A stretch of 64,000 nucleotides of DNA from Acidobacteriaceae bacterium KBS 83. GTDB lineage: Bacteria > Acidobacteriota > Terriglobia > Terriglobales > Acidobacteriaceae. Within the stretch, counting starts at the first letter, position 1, and every line of letters begins with the position of its first letter. The notes below the pieces were generated by a model. That model did no database searches and was not told the DNA's origin. It worked only from the letters and a program-made list of their open reading frames with translations. The stretch lies in assembly GCA_000381585.1 (NCBI GenBank), contig KB906733.1:310001-374000 (forward strand), given 5' to 3'. Positions 8,820 to 17,268 of the stretch are shown piece by piece. Both the position numbers and the translations under genes were made by a program.

Positions 8820-9935
8820 TCAGGCGAGAAGAGTCCGAATCGCCTGATACTGCTTGCCCTGGGACTGCGCGACCGCCTCGTAGGTCAGTGTGCCCGCATA
8901 CGTATTCACGCCTTCTGCCGTGCCATCGTCAGACAGGATCGCCTTCTTCGCTCCCAGTTGCGCGATCTTCAATACATAGGGAAACGTTGCATTGGTGAGC
9001 GCAAGCGTCGAGGTATTTGGCACTGCCGCAGGCATATTCGTAACGCAGTAGTGCACTACTCCGTTCACTTCATACGACGGATTGCTGTGCGTGGTGGGCC
9101 TTGCCGTCTCGATGCACCCGCCCTGGTCAATTGCCACGTCCACAATGACGGCGCCCTTCTTCATCTTTGCCACCATGGCTGCGGTTACGATCTTCGGCGC
9201 AGCCGCGCCCGGGATCAGCACGCCGCCAATCACCAGGTCGGCCTCACGCGTGGTCTGCGCGACATTGTAGGAGTTCGAAGCGAGGGTAAAGACACGCCCG
9301 TTGAAGATGTCGTCCAGCTCGCGAAGGCGGTTCAAATTCAGATCGACCAGCGTAACCTTCGCGCCCATGCCGAGTGCGATCTTTGCCGCATTCGTGCCCA
9401 CGATCCCGCCGCCGATGATGCAGACATTCGCCGGCATCACGCCCGGAACGCCACCCAGAAGCAGACCTCGACCACCCTTTTCTTTTTCAAGATAGGTAGC
9501 GCCGACCTGCACCGACATGCGGCCAGCCACCTCGGACATGGGCGTCAGGAGCGGGAGAGCATTGTTTCGGTCGCGAATCGTCTCATAGGCAATGCCGGTT
9601 ACTTTCTTCTGCAGCAACTGATCGGTCAGCTCCGGCAGCGGAGCGAGATGCAGATACGTAAACAACGTAAGGTCCGGACGAAAGAAGCCGTACTCCTTCT
9701 CAACCGGCTCTTTCACCTTGACCACCATGTCGGCATTCGCCCACACATTATGTGCAGAGCCGACAATCTCAGCGCCCGCAGTCTGGTACTCGTCGTCGGT
9801 AAAGGCGGAGAGTTCACCGGCATGCGTCTCTACCAGCACCTTGTGACCGGCCTCGGCCAGCGCCTTTACGCCCGCAGGCGTTATGCCCACGCGAGTCTCA
9901 TGGTCTTTAATTTCCTTCGGTACTCCGATGATCAT
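8820..9935 (-). CDS. ald: Alanine dehydrogenase
   Basis: NAD-dependent L-alanine dehydrogenase (L-alanine + NAD+ to pyruvate + NH4+ + NADH), cytoplasmic, 371 aa, the usual length. Starts with the family signature [17 protein letters not shown]; Rossmann motif [10 protein letters not shown] around residue 175 and DVAIDQGGC near the active site. ATG 9935 is chosen over an upstream start at 10001 because GGAGAACGC places a Shine-Dalgarno correctly. Third gene of a minus-strand operon after an aldehyde dehydrogenase and an unknown gene, 16 bases downstream of the latter. Confidence 0.96.
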   Translation of the reverse strand: MIIGVPKEIKDHETRVGITPAGVKALAEAGHKVLVETHAGELSAFTDDEYQTAGAEIVGSAHNVWANADMVVKVKEPVEKEYGFFRPDLTLFTYLHLAPLPELTDQLLQKKVTGIAYETIRDRNNALPLLTPMSEVAGRMSVQVGATYLEKEKGGRGLLLGGVPGVMPANVCIIGGGIVGTNAAKIALGMGAKVTLVDLNLNRLRELDDIFNGRVFTLASNSYNVAQTTREADLVIGGVLIPGAAAPKIVTAAMVAKMKKGAVIVDVAIDQGGCIETARPTTHSNPSYEVNGVVHYCVTNMPAAVPNTSTLALTNATFPYVLKIAQLGAKKAILSDDGTAEGVNTYAGTLTYEAVAQSQGKQYQAIRTLLA

Positions 9936-9951
9936 GCGTTCTCCTGAATTC

Positions 9952-10581
9952 CTAGATATTTGTTTGAGAGCTGCGTTCTGGCTGCGGCGGCAGGGCCTCA
10001 TTCCTCGCAGATAGGTTCTTTCCAGCCCATTTGATACTCGCTATCAAATCTCCGTGATTCGGTATAAGCGGTGGAATTACCGGCTTAGCCTCGTTGTCTT
10101 CTGCAGGAAGATAGAGGCCGCAAACATTGCCGTCCCACAGCTTCGCAACTAGATGGAAGAGAAGCTTGTAGCATTCCTGTCGTTGTTTGTCAGGGAGATC
10201 GTATCGATTCGGTGCATCGACCGCACACCACGCGGTTTGTTCTTCCCACATCTTCTCGACTGCATCATTTGCTGATTGATTTCGTTGTGCGGGAGACGAA
10301 TATCGGTTCGAAGCCTGATGAAAGCTGACGAAGATCGTGGGAGCTAGCTGAAAGACGACACTCCCGTTACCAGCGTCAATAACGCTCGGCGAGATACGAC
10401 CCTGACTGCCTGTCATGCCCCAGGTGGTGTCCGCGAGCTTTGATAGCTCGTGCACCGACAGATTCTTTGCATGACGAAGCAACATTACGATCGAAGGCCA
10501 CGATTTTCCTTGCGCACTATCGCGCGAGAAAAGGTCACGGATCGAGGTTGGAATCTTCATTCGATCTGGCATTAACTTCAC
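9952..10581 (-). CDS. Unknown protein between aldehyde and alanine dehydrogenases
   Basis: 209 aa from GTG 10581, whose GTGA overlaps the TGA of the aldehyde dehydrogenase gene; ATGs at 10572 and 10560 are alternatives. No transmembrane segment or signal peptide; fairly polar and mixed in composition with tryptophans (for example [20 protein letters not shown]). I do not recognise the family. The coupled start and tight spacing to ald suggest co-expression. Base composition appears somewhat lower in G+C than the flanking genes, which could mean a later insertion into the operon. Confidence 0.65.
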   Translation of the reverse strand: MKLMPDRMKIPTSIRDLFSRDSAQGKSWPSIVMLLRHAKNLSVHELSKLADTTWGMTGSQGRISPSVIDAGNGSVVFQLAPTIFVSFHQASNRYSSPAQRNQSANDAVEKMWEEQTAWCAVDAPNRYDLPDKQRQECYKLLFHLVAKLWDGNVCGLYLPAEDNEAKPVIPPLIPNHGDLIASIKWAGKNLSARNEALPPQPERSSQTNI

Positions 10582-12074
10582 TTCGCGTTGTCAATCTGCG
10601 CGCGTTGCAATTTGTCTGAATAGTCGATGTAGACGGACTTCCAGGTCGTGTAGAAATCGAGCGCCCCGGTGCCGCCTTCGCGATGGCCGTTGCCGGTTTG
10701 TTTCACCCCGCCGAAGGGCAGATGCACCTCCGCGCCAATCGTAGGCGCGTTCACATAAGTGATCCCGGCCTCGAGATCGCGAATGGCGCGGAAGGCCTTG
10801 TTCACATCGCGCGAGTAGAGCGCAGTCGACAAGCCGTACTCGATTCCATTCGCAATGCGGATCGCATCTTCCACACCGTCGCATTCGATCACGCTCAGCA
10901 CCGGGCCGAAGACCTCCTCCTGCGCGATGCGCATCTTCGCTTGCACCTTGCCGAAGATGGTGGGCGCGAAGAAGTGTCCTTTGCTGTGAACCCCTTCCGC
11001 CAGCGCCACTCCACCCTGTAGCAGTGCAGCGCCTTCATCCTGCGCCACCTTCACGTAGCGCGTGGAGGTCTCAATCTGCTGCTTGTTGATCTGCGGCCCC
11101 ATCTCGATGTTCTCTTCCAGGCCATTGCCCACGCGCAGCTTCTTCGCGCGTTCGACAATGCGCGCGGTAAACTCGGCCGCCACGCGCTTGTCCACGATCA
11201 CCCGGCTGGTCGCCGTGCAGCGCTGTCCGCTTGTGCCGAACGCTCCCCACACCGCTCCGTCAAGCGCGAGATCGAGGTTCGCGTCATCGAGGACGATCAT
11301 CGCGTTTTTTCCACCCATCTCAAGCGAGCAGGGCTTGAAGTTGCCTGCAGCCTTCTGCCCCACGATGCGGCCCACCTCGCTCGATCCGGTGAACGAGATC
11401 GCACGAACCTTGGGATGCTCGACCAGCGGTGCGCCCGCTTCCGGACCAAAGCCGGTCACGATGTTGACGACGCCATCGGGCAGCCCGGCCTCCATCAGCA
11501 TCTCGACCAGGTGGAAGGTGGAGAGTGGCGTGTCCTCTGCCGGCTTGATGACGCAGGTGTTCCCGCAGACCAGCGCGGGAAAGAGCTTCCACGACGGGAT
11601 CGCCATGGGGAAGTTCCACGGTGCGATCATGCCGCACACTCCCACAGGCATCCGCACCGACATCGCGAACTTGTTCTGCAACTCCGAGGGCGTGGTCTGG
11701 CCGAAGAGACGCCGCCCCTCGCCGGCCATGTAGTAGGCCGTATCGATCGCCTCCTGCACATCGCCGCGCGTCTCGCTCAGTACCTTGCCCATCTCGCGCG
11801 TCATGTCCCGCGCAAATTCTTCCTTACGCTTCACCAGCAATTCCCCGGTGCGATAAAGGATCTCTGCGCGCTTCGGCGCGGGCACCAGCCGCCATGTCTC
11901 GTAGGCCTTCGCTGCAGCCTTGACGGCGGCGTCCACATCGGCATCATCCGATGATGCGAAGACACCCACAACATCGCTCGTGTCCGCCGGGCTGAGGTTT
12001 TCAAAAGTCTTGCCGCTCTTCGCCGGAACGAATTTGCCGCCGATCAAATTGCCATAAGTCTTTGCGGATGCCAT
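10578..12074 (-). CDS. NAD(P)-dependent aldehyde dehydrogenase
   Basis: 498 aa cytoplasmic oxidoreductase of the ALDH superfamily. Motifs: [12 protein letters not shown] substrate/cofactor region, cofactor Lys in [18 protein letters not shown], catalytic general base Glu in LEMGGKN, catalytic Cys in [10 protein letters not shown], and EVFGPVLSV. The N-terminus ([18 protein letters not shown]) resembles semialdehyde dehydrogenases such as alpha-ketoglutaric semialdehyde dehydrogenase, but the substrate cannot be read. Start at ATG 12074 is supported by AAGGAC 6 bases upstream; the open frame continues to 12365 without family similarity. First gene of an operon with an unknown gene and ald. Confidence 0.93.
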   Translation of the reverse strand: MASAKTYGNLIGGKFVPAKSGKTFENLSPADTSDVVGVFASSDDADVDAAVKAAAKAYETWRLVPAPKRAEILYRTGELLVKRKEEFARDMTREMGKVLSETRGDVQEAIDTAYYMAGEGRRLFGQTTPSELQNKFAMSVRMPVGVCGMIAPWNFPMAIPSWKLFPALVCGNTCVIKPAEDTPLSTFHLVEMLMEAGLPDGVVNIVTGFGPEAGAPLVEHPKVRAISFTGSSEVGRIVGQKAAGNFKPCSLEMGGKNAMIVLDDANLDLALDGAVWGAFGTSGQRCTATSRVIVDKRVAAEFTARIVERAKKLRVGNGLEENIEMGPQINKQQIETSTRYVKVAQDEGAALLQGGVALAEGVHSKGHFFAPTIFGKVQAKMRIAQEEVFGPVLSVIECDGVEDAIRIANGIEYGLSTALYSRDVNKAFRAIRDLEAGITYVNAPTIGAEVHLPFGGVKQTGNGHREGGTGALDFYTTWKSVYIDYSDKLQRAQIDNAK

Positions 12075-12236
12075 CGAATGTCCTTCGCGGGAGGGAATTG
12101 CCAAACAGAAGAGAATAGCTGACGGGACAGCCGGACGGCTAATTCCCACGTCTGCCATAGAAGTGGAACGGACAAGCGCCGCGGGAACTTCCGCGGTGCG
12201 GCGCACGTATCCTTGAGTGAGGGAGGAAGCCCCCCT

Positions 12237-12428
12237 GTGATCAAATTTCTTCTCTGGTGTGTGCTGTTTATCCTGTGCTGGCCGCTGGCGCTCTTCGCGC
12301 TGGTGCTCTACCCGATCGTGTGGTTGCTGCTGCTGCCGTTCCGGCTGGTAGGCATTGCCGTGCATGGCGCGCTGGATCTTGTGGCCGCGCTCATCTTTTT
12401 GCCGGCTCGTCTGCTGCGCGCGGTTTAA
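12237..12428 (+). CDS. Small hydrophobic membrane protein
   Basis: 63 aa from GTG 12237, chosen because AGGAAG lies 7 bases upstream. Almost the whole chain is hydrophobic, giving two closely spaced membrane helices (around residues 3-33 and 38-55) with a short basic end. Divergent from the aldehyde dehydrogenase gene. Family and function unknown; the strong ribosome binding site and the sustained hydrophobicity support it as real. Confidence 0.65.
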   Translation: MIKFLLWCVLFILCWPLALFALVLYPIVWLLLLPFRLVGIAVHGALDLVAALIFLPARLLRAV

Positions 12429-12568
12429 CCGGCCCGGCGCGATTGCCGCAGCTGCTTCTCCACTTGTAACGCCTTGCGACGGCCTTCAGTGGGCCGGTCG
12501 CGGGCGTTTGTCTCGTCTGCGGAACATGGTGAAAGTGCGCCGCGCGTGCGCCCAACACGCGCGAATGT

Positions 12569-13166
12569 TTATAGGCTTCCGGTTGGGAGTGCGCCAGCGC
12601 GCTCGTAATTCACTAAAATGACGCCTTTCGAGGTGACTGTGCTTTCCGCCACCTTGAACGCCGCCGGGATCGTGCCATCGGCAAACAATCGTTTCCCACC
12701 GCCCAACGTTATCGGAAATATCTTCAGCCAGAACGCATCGACCAAATCATGCTTTCATGAGAGTCTGAACGAGATTTGCGCTGCCATCAACGTGCAAATC
12801 CGGGCCTTCCTGTTGCTTGATTTTGGCGATTTTTTCCGCAATATCTCCGTTTAGAAACACGGACGGCTGCCATTCGTGAGAAGTCATGGTATTCGAGGCG
12901 ACGTACTTGGTCGCCGTGTTGACGGCTGGCCAAATGTCATTGTGTCGCGGCCAGAATGGTGCCCAAATATCAAAGGTTTTGCGCCCGAGCCACAAGTCAA
13001 ACGGCAGGTTCATCTGCTTTTTCATGGTCGTTGAAGAAACAGGGTCCGAATGTGGACCCGTCCAGCCGCCATGCGCGAAGCCGCCCCTGGTATCTTCCTC
13101 TGGCCCGCCTGGGGCTTGTATGACTCCATCGAGGGAGACAAATTCAAGCACATTGACTTTTCTCAT
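12569..13166 (-). pseudogene. DHFR-family (RibD C-terminal-like) protein, frameshifted
   Basis: N-terminal part reads [20 protein letters not shown], typical of small dihydrofolate-reductase-family proteins. The frame stops at 12747 after [11 protein letters not shown], about 60 residues early. One base later the lost C-terminus continues cleanly as [20 protein letters not shown], then [18 protein letters not shown], and ends [12 protein letters not shown] with TAA at 12569-12571. The break is an extra base at 12752. Either a real frameshift mutation or a sequencing error. Start is taken at ATG 13166; ATG 13178 is also possible. Lies downstream of two YCII genes on the same strand. Confidence 0.8.
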
Positions 13167-13281
13167 GATTGATTTCATTCGAGCGCTATCTGATTTTGTT
13201 TCATTTACGGGTGTCCCCGTTTTCGATGAGTCAGGTAATGCCACCTGGAAGCAGGGATGCTGACCTCGCGGCAACCCCGAC

Positions 13282-13300
13282 GCCGGCCCGTCAGGCCGGC
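13282..13300. repeat. Perfect GC-rich inverted repeat downstream of a YCII gene
   Basis: GCCGGCC at 13282-13288 and GGCCGGC at 13294-13300 with a 5-base loop. It lies between the stop of the first YCII gene and the start of the frameshifted DHFR gene. There is no T run, so it is more like an RNA-stabilising hairpin or REP-type element than a classical terminator. Confidence 0.5.
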
Positions 13301-13337
13301 ATCGCCGGCAGTGTTGTCACTGCTGCTCCGTTGCTTC

Positions 13338-13691
13338 CTATGGAGCCGGGAAGAAAAGAAGCTCACGCACCTCGCCCACCGCATCGCAGGAGATGGCACC
13401 CTTGCGCGCCCACGCCAGTGCCTCGTCCATATCGGCGCATTCCAGAATCCAAAAACCGCCCATGTGCTCCGTGGTCTCGGTGTACGGTCCGTCGGTGACG
13501 TGTACCTTGCCATCGGACTGCTTCCGCACCGTCTTTGCCTTGCCGGCCGGGGAAATGCCGCAGGCGAATTTCCTCACGCCGGCAGCAATCAGTTCGCGGT
13601 TGAGCGCGTGGATCTCTTCGATCATCGCTTCGGTTACGGTGGACGGGTCGAAGTCGTCGGGAAGGTAGTTGCAAACAAGATACTGTGGCAT
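13338..13691 (-). CDS. YCII/DGPF-domain protein
   Basis: 117 aa, one YCII-related domain: MPQYLVCNYLPDD start, then TDGPYTETTEHMGGFWILEC, where the DGPY replaces the usual DGPF. Small dimeric ferredoxin-like fold proteins of unclear catalytic role; in many actinobacteria and acidobacteria they occur beside ECF sigma factors. No sigma factor is adjacent here. Second gene of a same-strand trio (YCII, YCII, DHFR family). A good Shine-Dalgarno (GGAGAAATC) is upstream. Confidence 0.85.
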   Translation of the reverse strand: MPQYLVCNYLPDDFDPSTVTEAMIEEIHALNRELIAAGVRKFACGISPAGKAKTVRKQSDGKVHVTDGPYTETTEHMGGFWILECADMDEALAWARKGAISCDAVGEVRELLFFPAP

Positions 13692-13788
13692 GATTTCTCC
13701 TTTTTCCTGGAACGGTTTTCGAGCGGGCTGGTCGCCCTCGCGCGCGATCTCGTCGACACCAGCTTTCGATCCATGGATGCAAGTGCGG

Positions 13789-14220
13789 CTATTTGTTGGC
13801 GGTCTGATTCGGCAGCTCAGCTCGTTTCGCTATTTTGTGCTGGATCTGCCCTTCGGACAGGACGGGGGCGAAGTCTTCCATCTCACCGATCTGGCGGATT
13901 TCGACTTCGGCGCCGGGCTCCAAGGGGCAGCGCTTGACCCATTCGACGGCCTCTTCGATGCTGTTGACCTTCCAGATCCAGAAGCCTGCGATGAGCTCCT
14001 TGGCCTCGGTGAAGGGGCCGTCGATGACGGTATGAGAGCCGCCGGAGAATCTGACGCGTTTGCCTTTGGAGCTGGGATGGAGACCATCCATGGCGAGCAC
14101 GACGCCAGCCTTCATGAGCTCTTCGTTGTACTTGCCCATCTCGAGCAGGAGTTGTGGGTCGGGGAGGGCGCCTTCTTTTTCTGACTCTGGGGTCGATTTG
14201 ACGATGACCATGAATCGCAT
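13789..14220 (-). CDS. YCII/DGPF-domain protein
   Basis: 143 aa, starts MRFMVIVKSTPESE and carries IDGPFTEAKELIAGFWIWKV, the full DGPF motif, then EWVKRCPLEPGAEVEIRQI. This is the longer form of the family and a paralogue of the next gene downstream. GAAGGAGATTT gives a strong ribosome binding site. Probably the first gene of the YCII-YCII-DHFR trio. Function is unknown beyond the fold. Confidence 0.88.
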   Translation of the reverse strand: MRFMVIVKSTPESEKEGALPDPQLLLEMGKYNEELMKAGVVLAMDGLHPSSKGKRVRFSGGSHTVIDGPFTEAKELIAGFWIWKVNSIEEAVEWVKRCPLEPGAEVEIRQIGEMEDFAPVLSEGQIQHKIAKRAELPNQTANK

Positions 14221-14542
14221 TGCGAAATCTCCTTCGGGTTAAGCGATGGTTGGTGCTTGTTTTCGGGTTTAGCTATTTGTTGGATAACCGGTGAACTCAG
14301 ATTGAGAGCGCGGTTGGATCGCTGTCGCTCGCTTTCGTACTGGCTCTCTGCTGATACATCGAATGGGGCGCGGCCGAATCGACATGAAGAACGAAATTTA
14401 TCAAACGCCGCCCAAATTTATCTGCGTGCTACGCACGCGGATAAGGAAAACCAAACCTTCCTGGGGGTCGCTGCCCCCGCCTTCACAATAGCGACGAACG
14501 GCCGGGCCGGAATTCGACACATCGCCCAGGATTTTTGTGCGC
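14221..14542. repeat. 322-base gene-free stretch with two hairpins
   Basis: No convincing coding frame. It holds an inverted repeat GCGTGC (14424-14429) / GCACGC (14433-14438), extended by ATC/GAT flanks, and a second GGGGG (14463-14467) / CCCCC (14474-14478) hairpin. The pair lies 70-120 bases after the metallopeptidase stop on the minus strand, so it may include its transcription end. It could also be a copy of a dispersed intergenic repeat. Confidence 0.5.
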
Positions 14543-15391
14543 TTAGTTCGAGCTGGCGTTGCCGAACGTGTTGCAGGCGCGCATGTCGCCGCTCTGCAGT
14601 CCGCGCTCAAACCAGTCCATGCGCTGCTGCGAAGTGCCATGGGTGAAGCTCTCCGGAGCAACGTAGCCCTGCGTCATCTTCTGCAGGTGATCGTCGCCCA
14701 CGGCGGCTGCCGCCTGCAGCCCCTGCTGAACATCGTCGGCGTGAATGATGTTTCTCTTCTCGCCGCTATGCGCCCACACCCCGGCATAGCAATCCGCCTG
14801 CAGCTCAAGCGCGACTGATAATTTGTTGCCAGCCGACGGATTGTAGGCACGAAGCTGTTCCACCTTTGCCTCCGTACCCACCAGCTTCTGCACATGGTGG
14901 CCGATCTCATGCGCGATCACGTAGGCCTGCGCAAATTCACCGCCCGCGCCGAACCGCTTCAGGTCGTTCCAGAATCCCAGGTCGATGTACACCTTTTCGT
15001 CCTGTGGGCAGTAGAAGGGTCCGGTGGCCGCGCGTGCCGAGCCGCAGCCGGAGTAGGTGGCGTTGCGAAAGAGCACCAATCGCGCATGGCGATAGCCGGG
15101 CAGGATGCTGGTCCAGGTCTTTTGCGTATCGTCCAGCACAAAGGAGACAAGCTGCGCCGAACGCTGCTCGTCTGCGGAGGGCGGTGCGGACGGCCCTTGC
15201 TGCTGCACGGCGCCGGAGTTGCCAAGCAGATATGCGCCAATGAAGTTGCGTCCGGTGATCAGGCTGATAACGAGCAGTACCAGCAAGCCGCCGATGCCAA
15301 GTCCGCGTCCGCCGCCGAAGCCGATACCCCCGCCACCTTCACTGCGCCTGTCTTCGATATCCCCGCTCAGCCCACCCGGTGTCCAGTCCAT
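14543..15391 (-). CDS. Neutral zinc metallopeptidase (YpfJ/KPN_02809 type)
   Basis: 282 aa. Glycine-rich N-terminus with one membrane helix near residues 34-50 (LLVLLVISLI), then a zinc peptidase domain with HEIGHH around residue 161 and a downstream ELQADCYAG helix supplying the third ligand/Glu. Predicted to be a membrane-anchored protease facing the periplasm. The sequence ends with the typical FERGLQSGDMRACNTF. Single gene, with a 425-base region upstream that I read as non-coding. Substrate unknown. Confidence 0.9.
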   Translation of the reverse strand: MDWTPGGLSGDIEDRRSEGGGGIGFGGGRGLGIGGLLVLLVISLITGRNFIGAYLLGNSGAVQQQGPSAPPSADEQRSAQLVSFVLDDTQKTWTSILPGYRHARLVLFRNATYSGCGSARAATGPFYCPQDEKVYIDLGFWNDLKRFGAGGEFAQAYVIAHEIGHHVQKLVGTEAKVEQLRAYNPSAGNKLSVALELQADCYAGVWAHSGEKRNIIHADDVQQGLQAAAAVGDDHLQKMTQGYVAPESFTHGTSQQRMDWFERGLQSGDMRACNTFGNASSN

Positions 15392-15816
15392 GGCTACGCC
15401 TCCAGCCTGCGCAGATTAGTGTGCCTGCATCGCGCTTCAAATGTCATCAGGTGGAGAGAATTCTTGAAGATAGTCGCCAGTTAGATTGTTCAGCAATGAG
15501 GCGCGAAGACTTATCAGCGCGCCCCGGCAGCACTCGATCAGGAAAGGTTGCTTGCCCCGAGAAACAAGTTAGCGCATCACACAAACTTGTGTAGCTACGT
15601 AGTTAAAGCCAGCAGATTCGCGTCCTGGCAGCCTTTCTAAGTATTTGCTATCAGCCACAACCTATGCTTCCGGGTTCGCTTCTTACTTCAAGTAGGTGGT
15701 GCCCTAAAACATTCGCAAATTGAGCGCATCGGTTCCGCCTTATTTCCACCCAACATCCCATTTCCAATCACCGCGCAGCAGCACTCCAGCGCGAACCCAC
15801 TACCGAGGTAATAAAC
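15392..15816. other. Gene-free stretch between divergent genes
   Basis: 425 bases between the metallopeptidase (minus) and the BON protein (plus). Only short non-conserved frames are present. It must hold both promoters, but I cannot assign convincing -35/-10 pairs. The composition is more A/T-rich than the genes (for example 15550-15720). Confidence 0.5.
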
Positions 15817-16218
15817 GTGAGATCGTTTCCACGCAACGTAAGGAATCTCCCGCTCTGCGGATGCTTAGCACTCGCTTGCCTGACGGCGCTGCCGACGGCG
15901 GTTTTCTGCCAGGACCAGAGCGCACCAATGACCAGCCCGGATAATTCCGCAAAAAACAAGGCCCACAGCAACACCGCCGACCAGCAGTCAGAGGCAACCT
16001 CGGATCGCATGATGACAAAGAAGATCCGGCAGTCGCTTGTCGCCGACGAGTCGCTTTCTACATACGGGCACAACGTGAAGATCATCACCAAGGATGGAAT
16101 GGTCACTCTAAAGGGGCCCGTGCATTCCGAAGATGAGAAGTCGACCATCGCATCAAAGGCAGCAGAAGTCGCCGGTGGCCCGGACAAGGTCACCAATCAA
16201 CTCACAGTCAAGCAGTAG
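15817..16218 (+). CDS. Exported BON-domain protein
   Basis: 133 aa from GTG 15817 with GAGG 8 bases upstream. N-terminal signal peptide (CGCLALACLTALPTAVFC), a Ser/Asn-rich linker, then one BON domain (KKIRQSLVADESLSTYGHNV, ITKDGMVTLKGPV). BON domains bind phospholipid or other envelope ligands and occur in osmotic-stress proteins such as OsmY. It is followed 43 bases later by a glycine-zipper stress protein, which suggests a joint envelope-stress role. Confidence 0.85.
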   Translation: MRSFPRNVRNLPLCGCLALACLTALPTAVFCQDQSAPMTSPDNSAKNKAHSNTADQQSEATSDRMMTKKIRQSLVADESLSTYGHNVKIITKDGMVTLKGPVHSEDEKSTIASKAAEVAGGPDKVTNQLTVKQ

Positions 16219-16261
16219 TTTTCTGCGCTGCTCTTGAAGCAGCGCGAAAGGAAAAAGAAAC

Positions 16262-16921
16262 ATGGCAGGTAAAAATACAGCAGCATTCGGTATCTATCCG
16301 AGCAACTCAGCCGCAGAGGTTGCAGTGGATCAGCTGGTTGCAGCCGGCTTCTCCAACCAGGACGTCTCCGTCCTCATGGCAGATCGTAAGGGGTCGAAAG
16401 ATTTCGCCGCAGAAAAGAACACCAAGGCGCCAGAGGGTGCGACCACGGGCGCGGGCGTAGGTGGCGCAGTCGGAGGGACACTCGGACTGCTCGCCGGCCT
16501 CGGCGCGTTGGCGATTCCGGGCGTCGGTCCCCTCATCGCTGCAGGCCCCATCATGGGTGCGCTCGCAGGTCTCGGCGTCGGCGGTACTGTCGGCGGCCTC
16601 GTCGGCGCGCTTGTAGGACTCGGGATTCCTGAGTACGAAGCCAAGCGGTATGAAGGTCGGGTGAAGGATGGTGGTGTTCTGCTGTCCGTGCATTGCGACT
16701 CGTCAAACGAGGTCTCCCGCGCGAAGGACATCCTGAAAGCAACCGGCGCCGAAGACATTTCCTCTTCTGGTGAGAAGTCGGTCAGCACGCACGGTGTTGA
16801 TACCGACAGAAGCAACGTGGATCGCACACGCGTGAGAGATGTCGAGACGGAACGCATCGGAGTCGGCAGCGCGAGCCCAAGCCGCACAGTGGTCGATAAA
16901 AGGGATCGCGAAATCGGATAG
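16262..16921 (+). CDS. General-stress-like protein with glycine-zipper membrane segment
   Basis: 219 aa. N-terminal alpha/beta domain of the heat-induced stress protein YflT type (GIYPSNSAAEVAVDQLVAAG, VSVLMADRKG), a central glycine/alanine-rich hydrophobic block of about 70 residues, then a repeat of the small domain (GGVLLSVHCDSSNEVSRA) and a charged tail. The layout resembles proteins annotated as general stress protein or ActD-like; ActD itself is unlikely since no Act genes are nearby. Probably co-transcribed with the BON protein and ended by the terminator at 16967. Confidence 0.75.
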   Translation: MAGKNTAAFGIYPSNSAAEVAVDQLVAAGFSNQDVSVLMADRKGSKDFAAEKNTKAPEGATTGAGVGGAVGGTLGLLAGLGALAIPGVGPLIAAGPIMGALAGLGVGGTVGGLVGALVGLGIPEYEAKRYEGRVKDGGVLLSVHCDSSNEVSRAKDILKATGAEDISSSGEKSVSTHGVDTDRSNVDRTRVRDVETERIGVGSASPSRTVVDKRDREIG

Positions 16922-16966
16922 CTATATCGAGAGCGATCTGTTGCAGGGCCCCCGTTTCGATTTAGC

Positions 16967-16998
16967 AAAGCACGCACTCACAAGGTGCGTGCTTTTTT
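16967..16998 (+). terminator. Rho-independent terminator
   Basis: GCACGCAC (16970-16977) pairs with GTGCGTGC (16985-16992), extended by AAA/TTT, and is followed by six T. Ends the BON/stress-protein unit. The stretch from here to 17227 holds no gene that I can support. Confidence 0.93.
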
Positions 16999-17227
16999 AT
17001 GTGAATTCAAAATGGAACTGTATCCGCCGCGGTAGCAAAATTGTTGGCATGATATCTATCTCAATTCGCTACGATGGAATTAGGGGCAAGTATTGGCATT
17101 CCTCGTATGCCCCCGCTGAGCCACCCTAAATTCAATGGAATGACGACTTAACCGCTAACCCTTTTGCTTGGACGACTTTAGTCATCGGGACGGGTTTAAG
17201 CCAAACATTCCAGGCCAGTTAGATGGG

Positions 17228-17256
17228 CCCCTCCCGCACCGGGAAGGGGGGAGGGG
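17228..17256 (-). terminator. GC-rich hairpin after the beta-mannosidase gene
   Basis: CCCCTCCC (17228-17235) and GGGAGGGG (17249-17256) form a stem just downstream of the GH2 stop on the minus strand. No T run follows, so termination is plausible but not classical. Confidence 0.45.
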
Positions 17257-17268
17257 TAAGTGGTACCG

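Noticed and set aside
12618-12854. 78-aa plus-strand frame
   Set aside because: It is antisense to the broken C-terminus of the DHFR-family gene.
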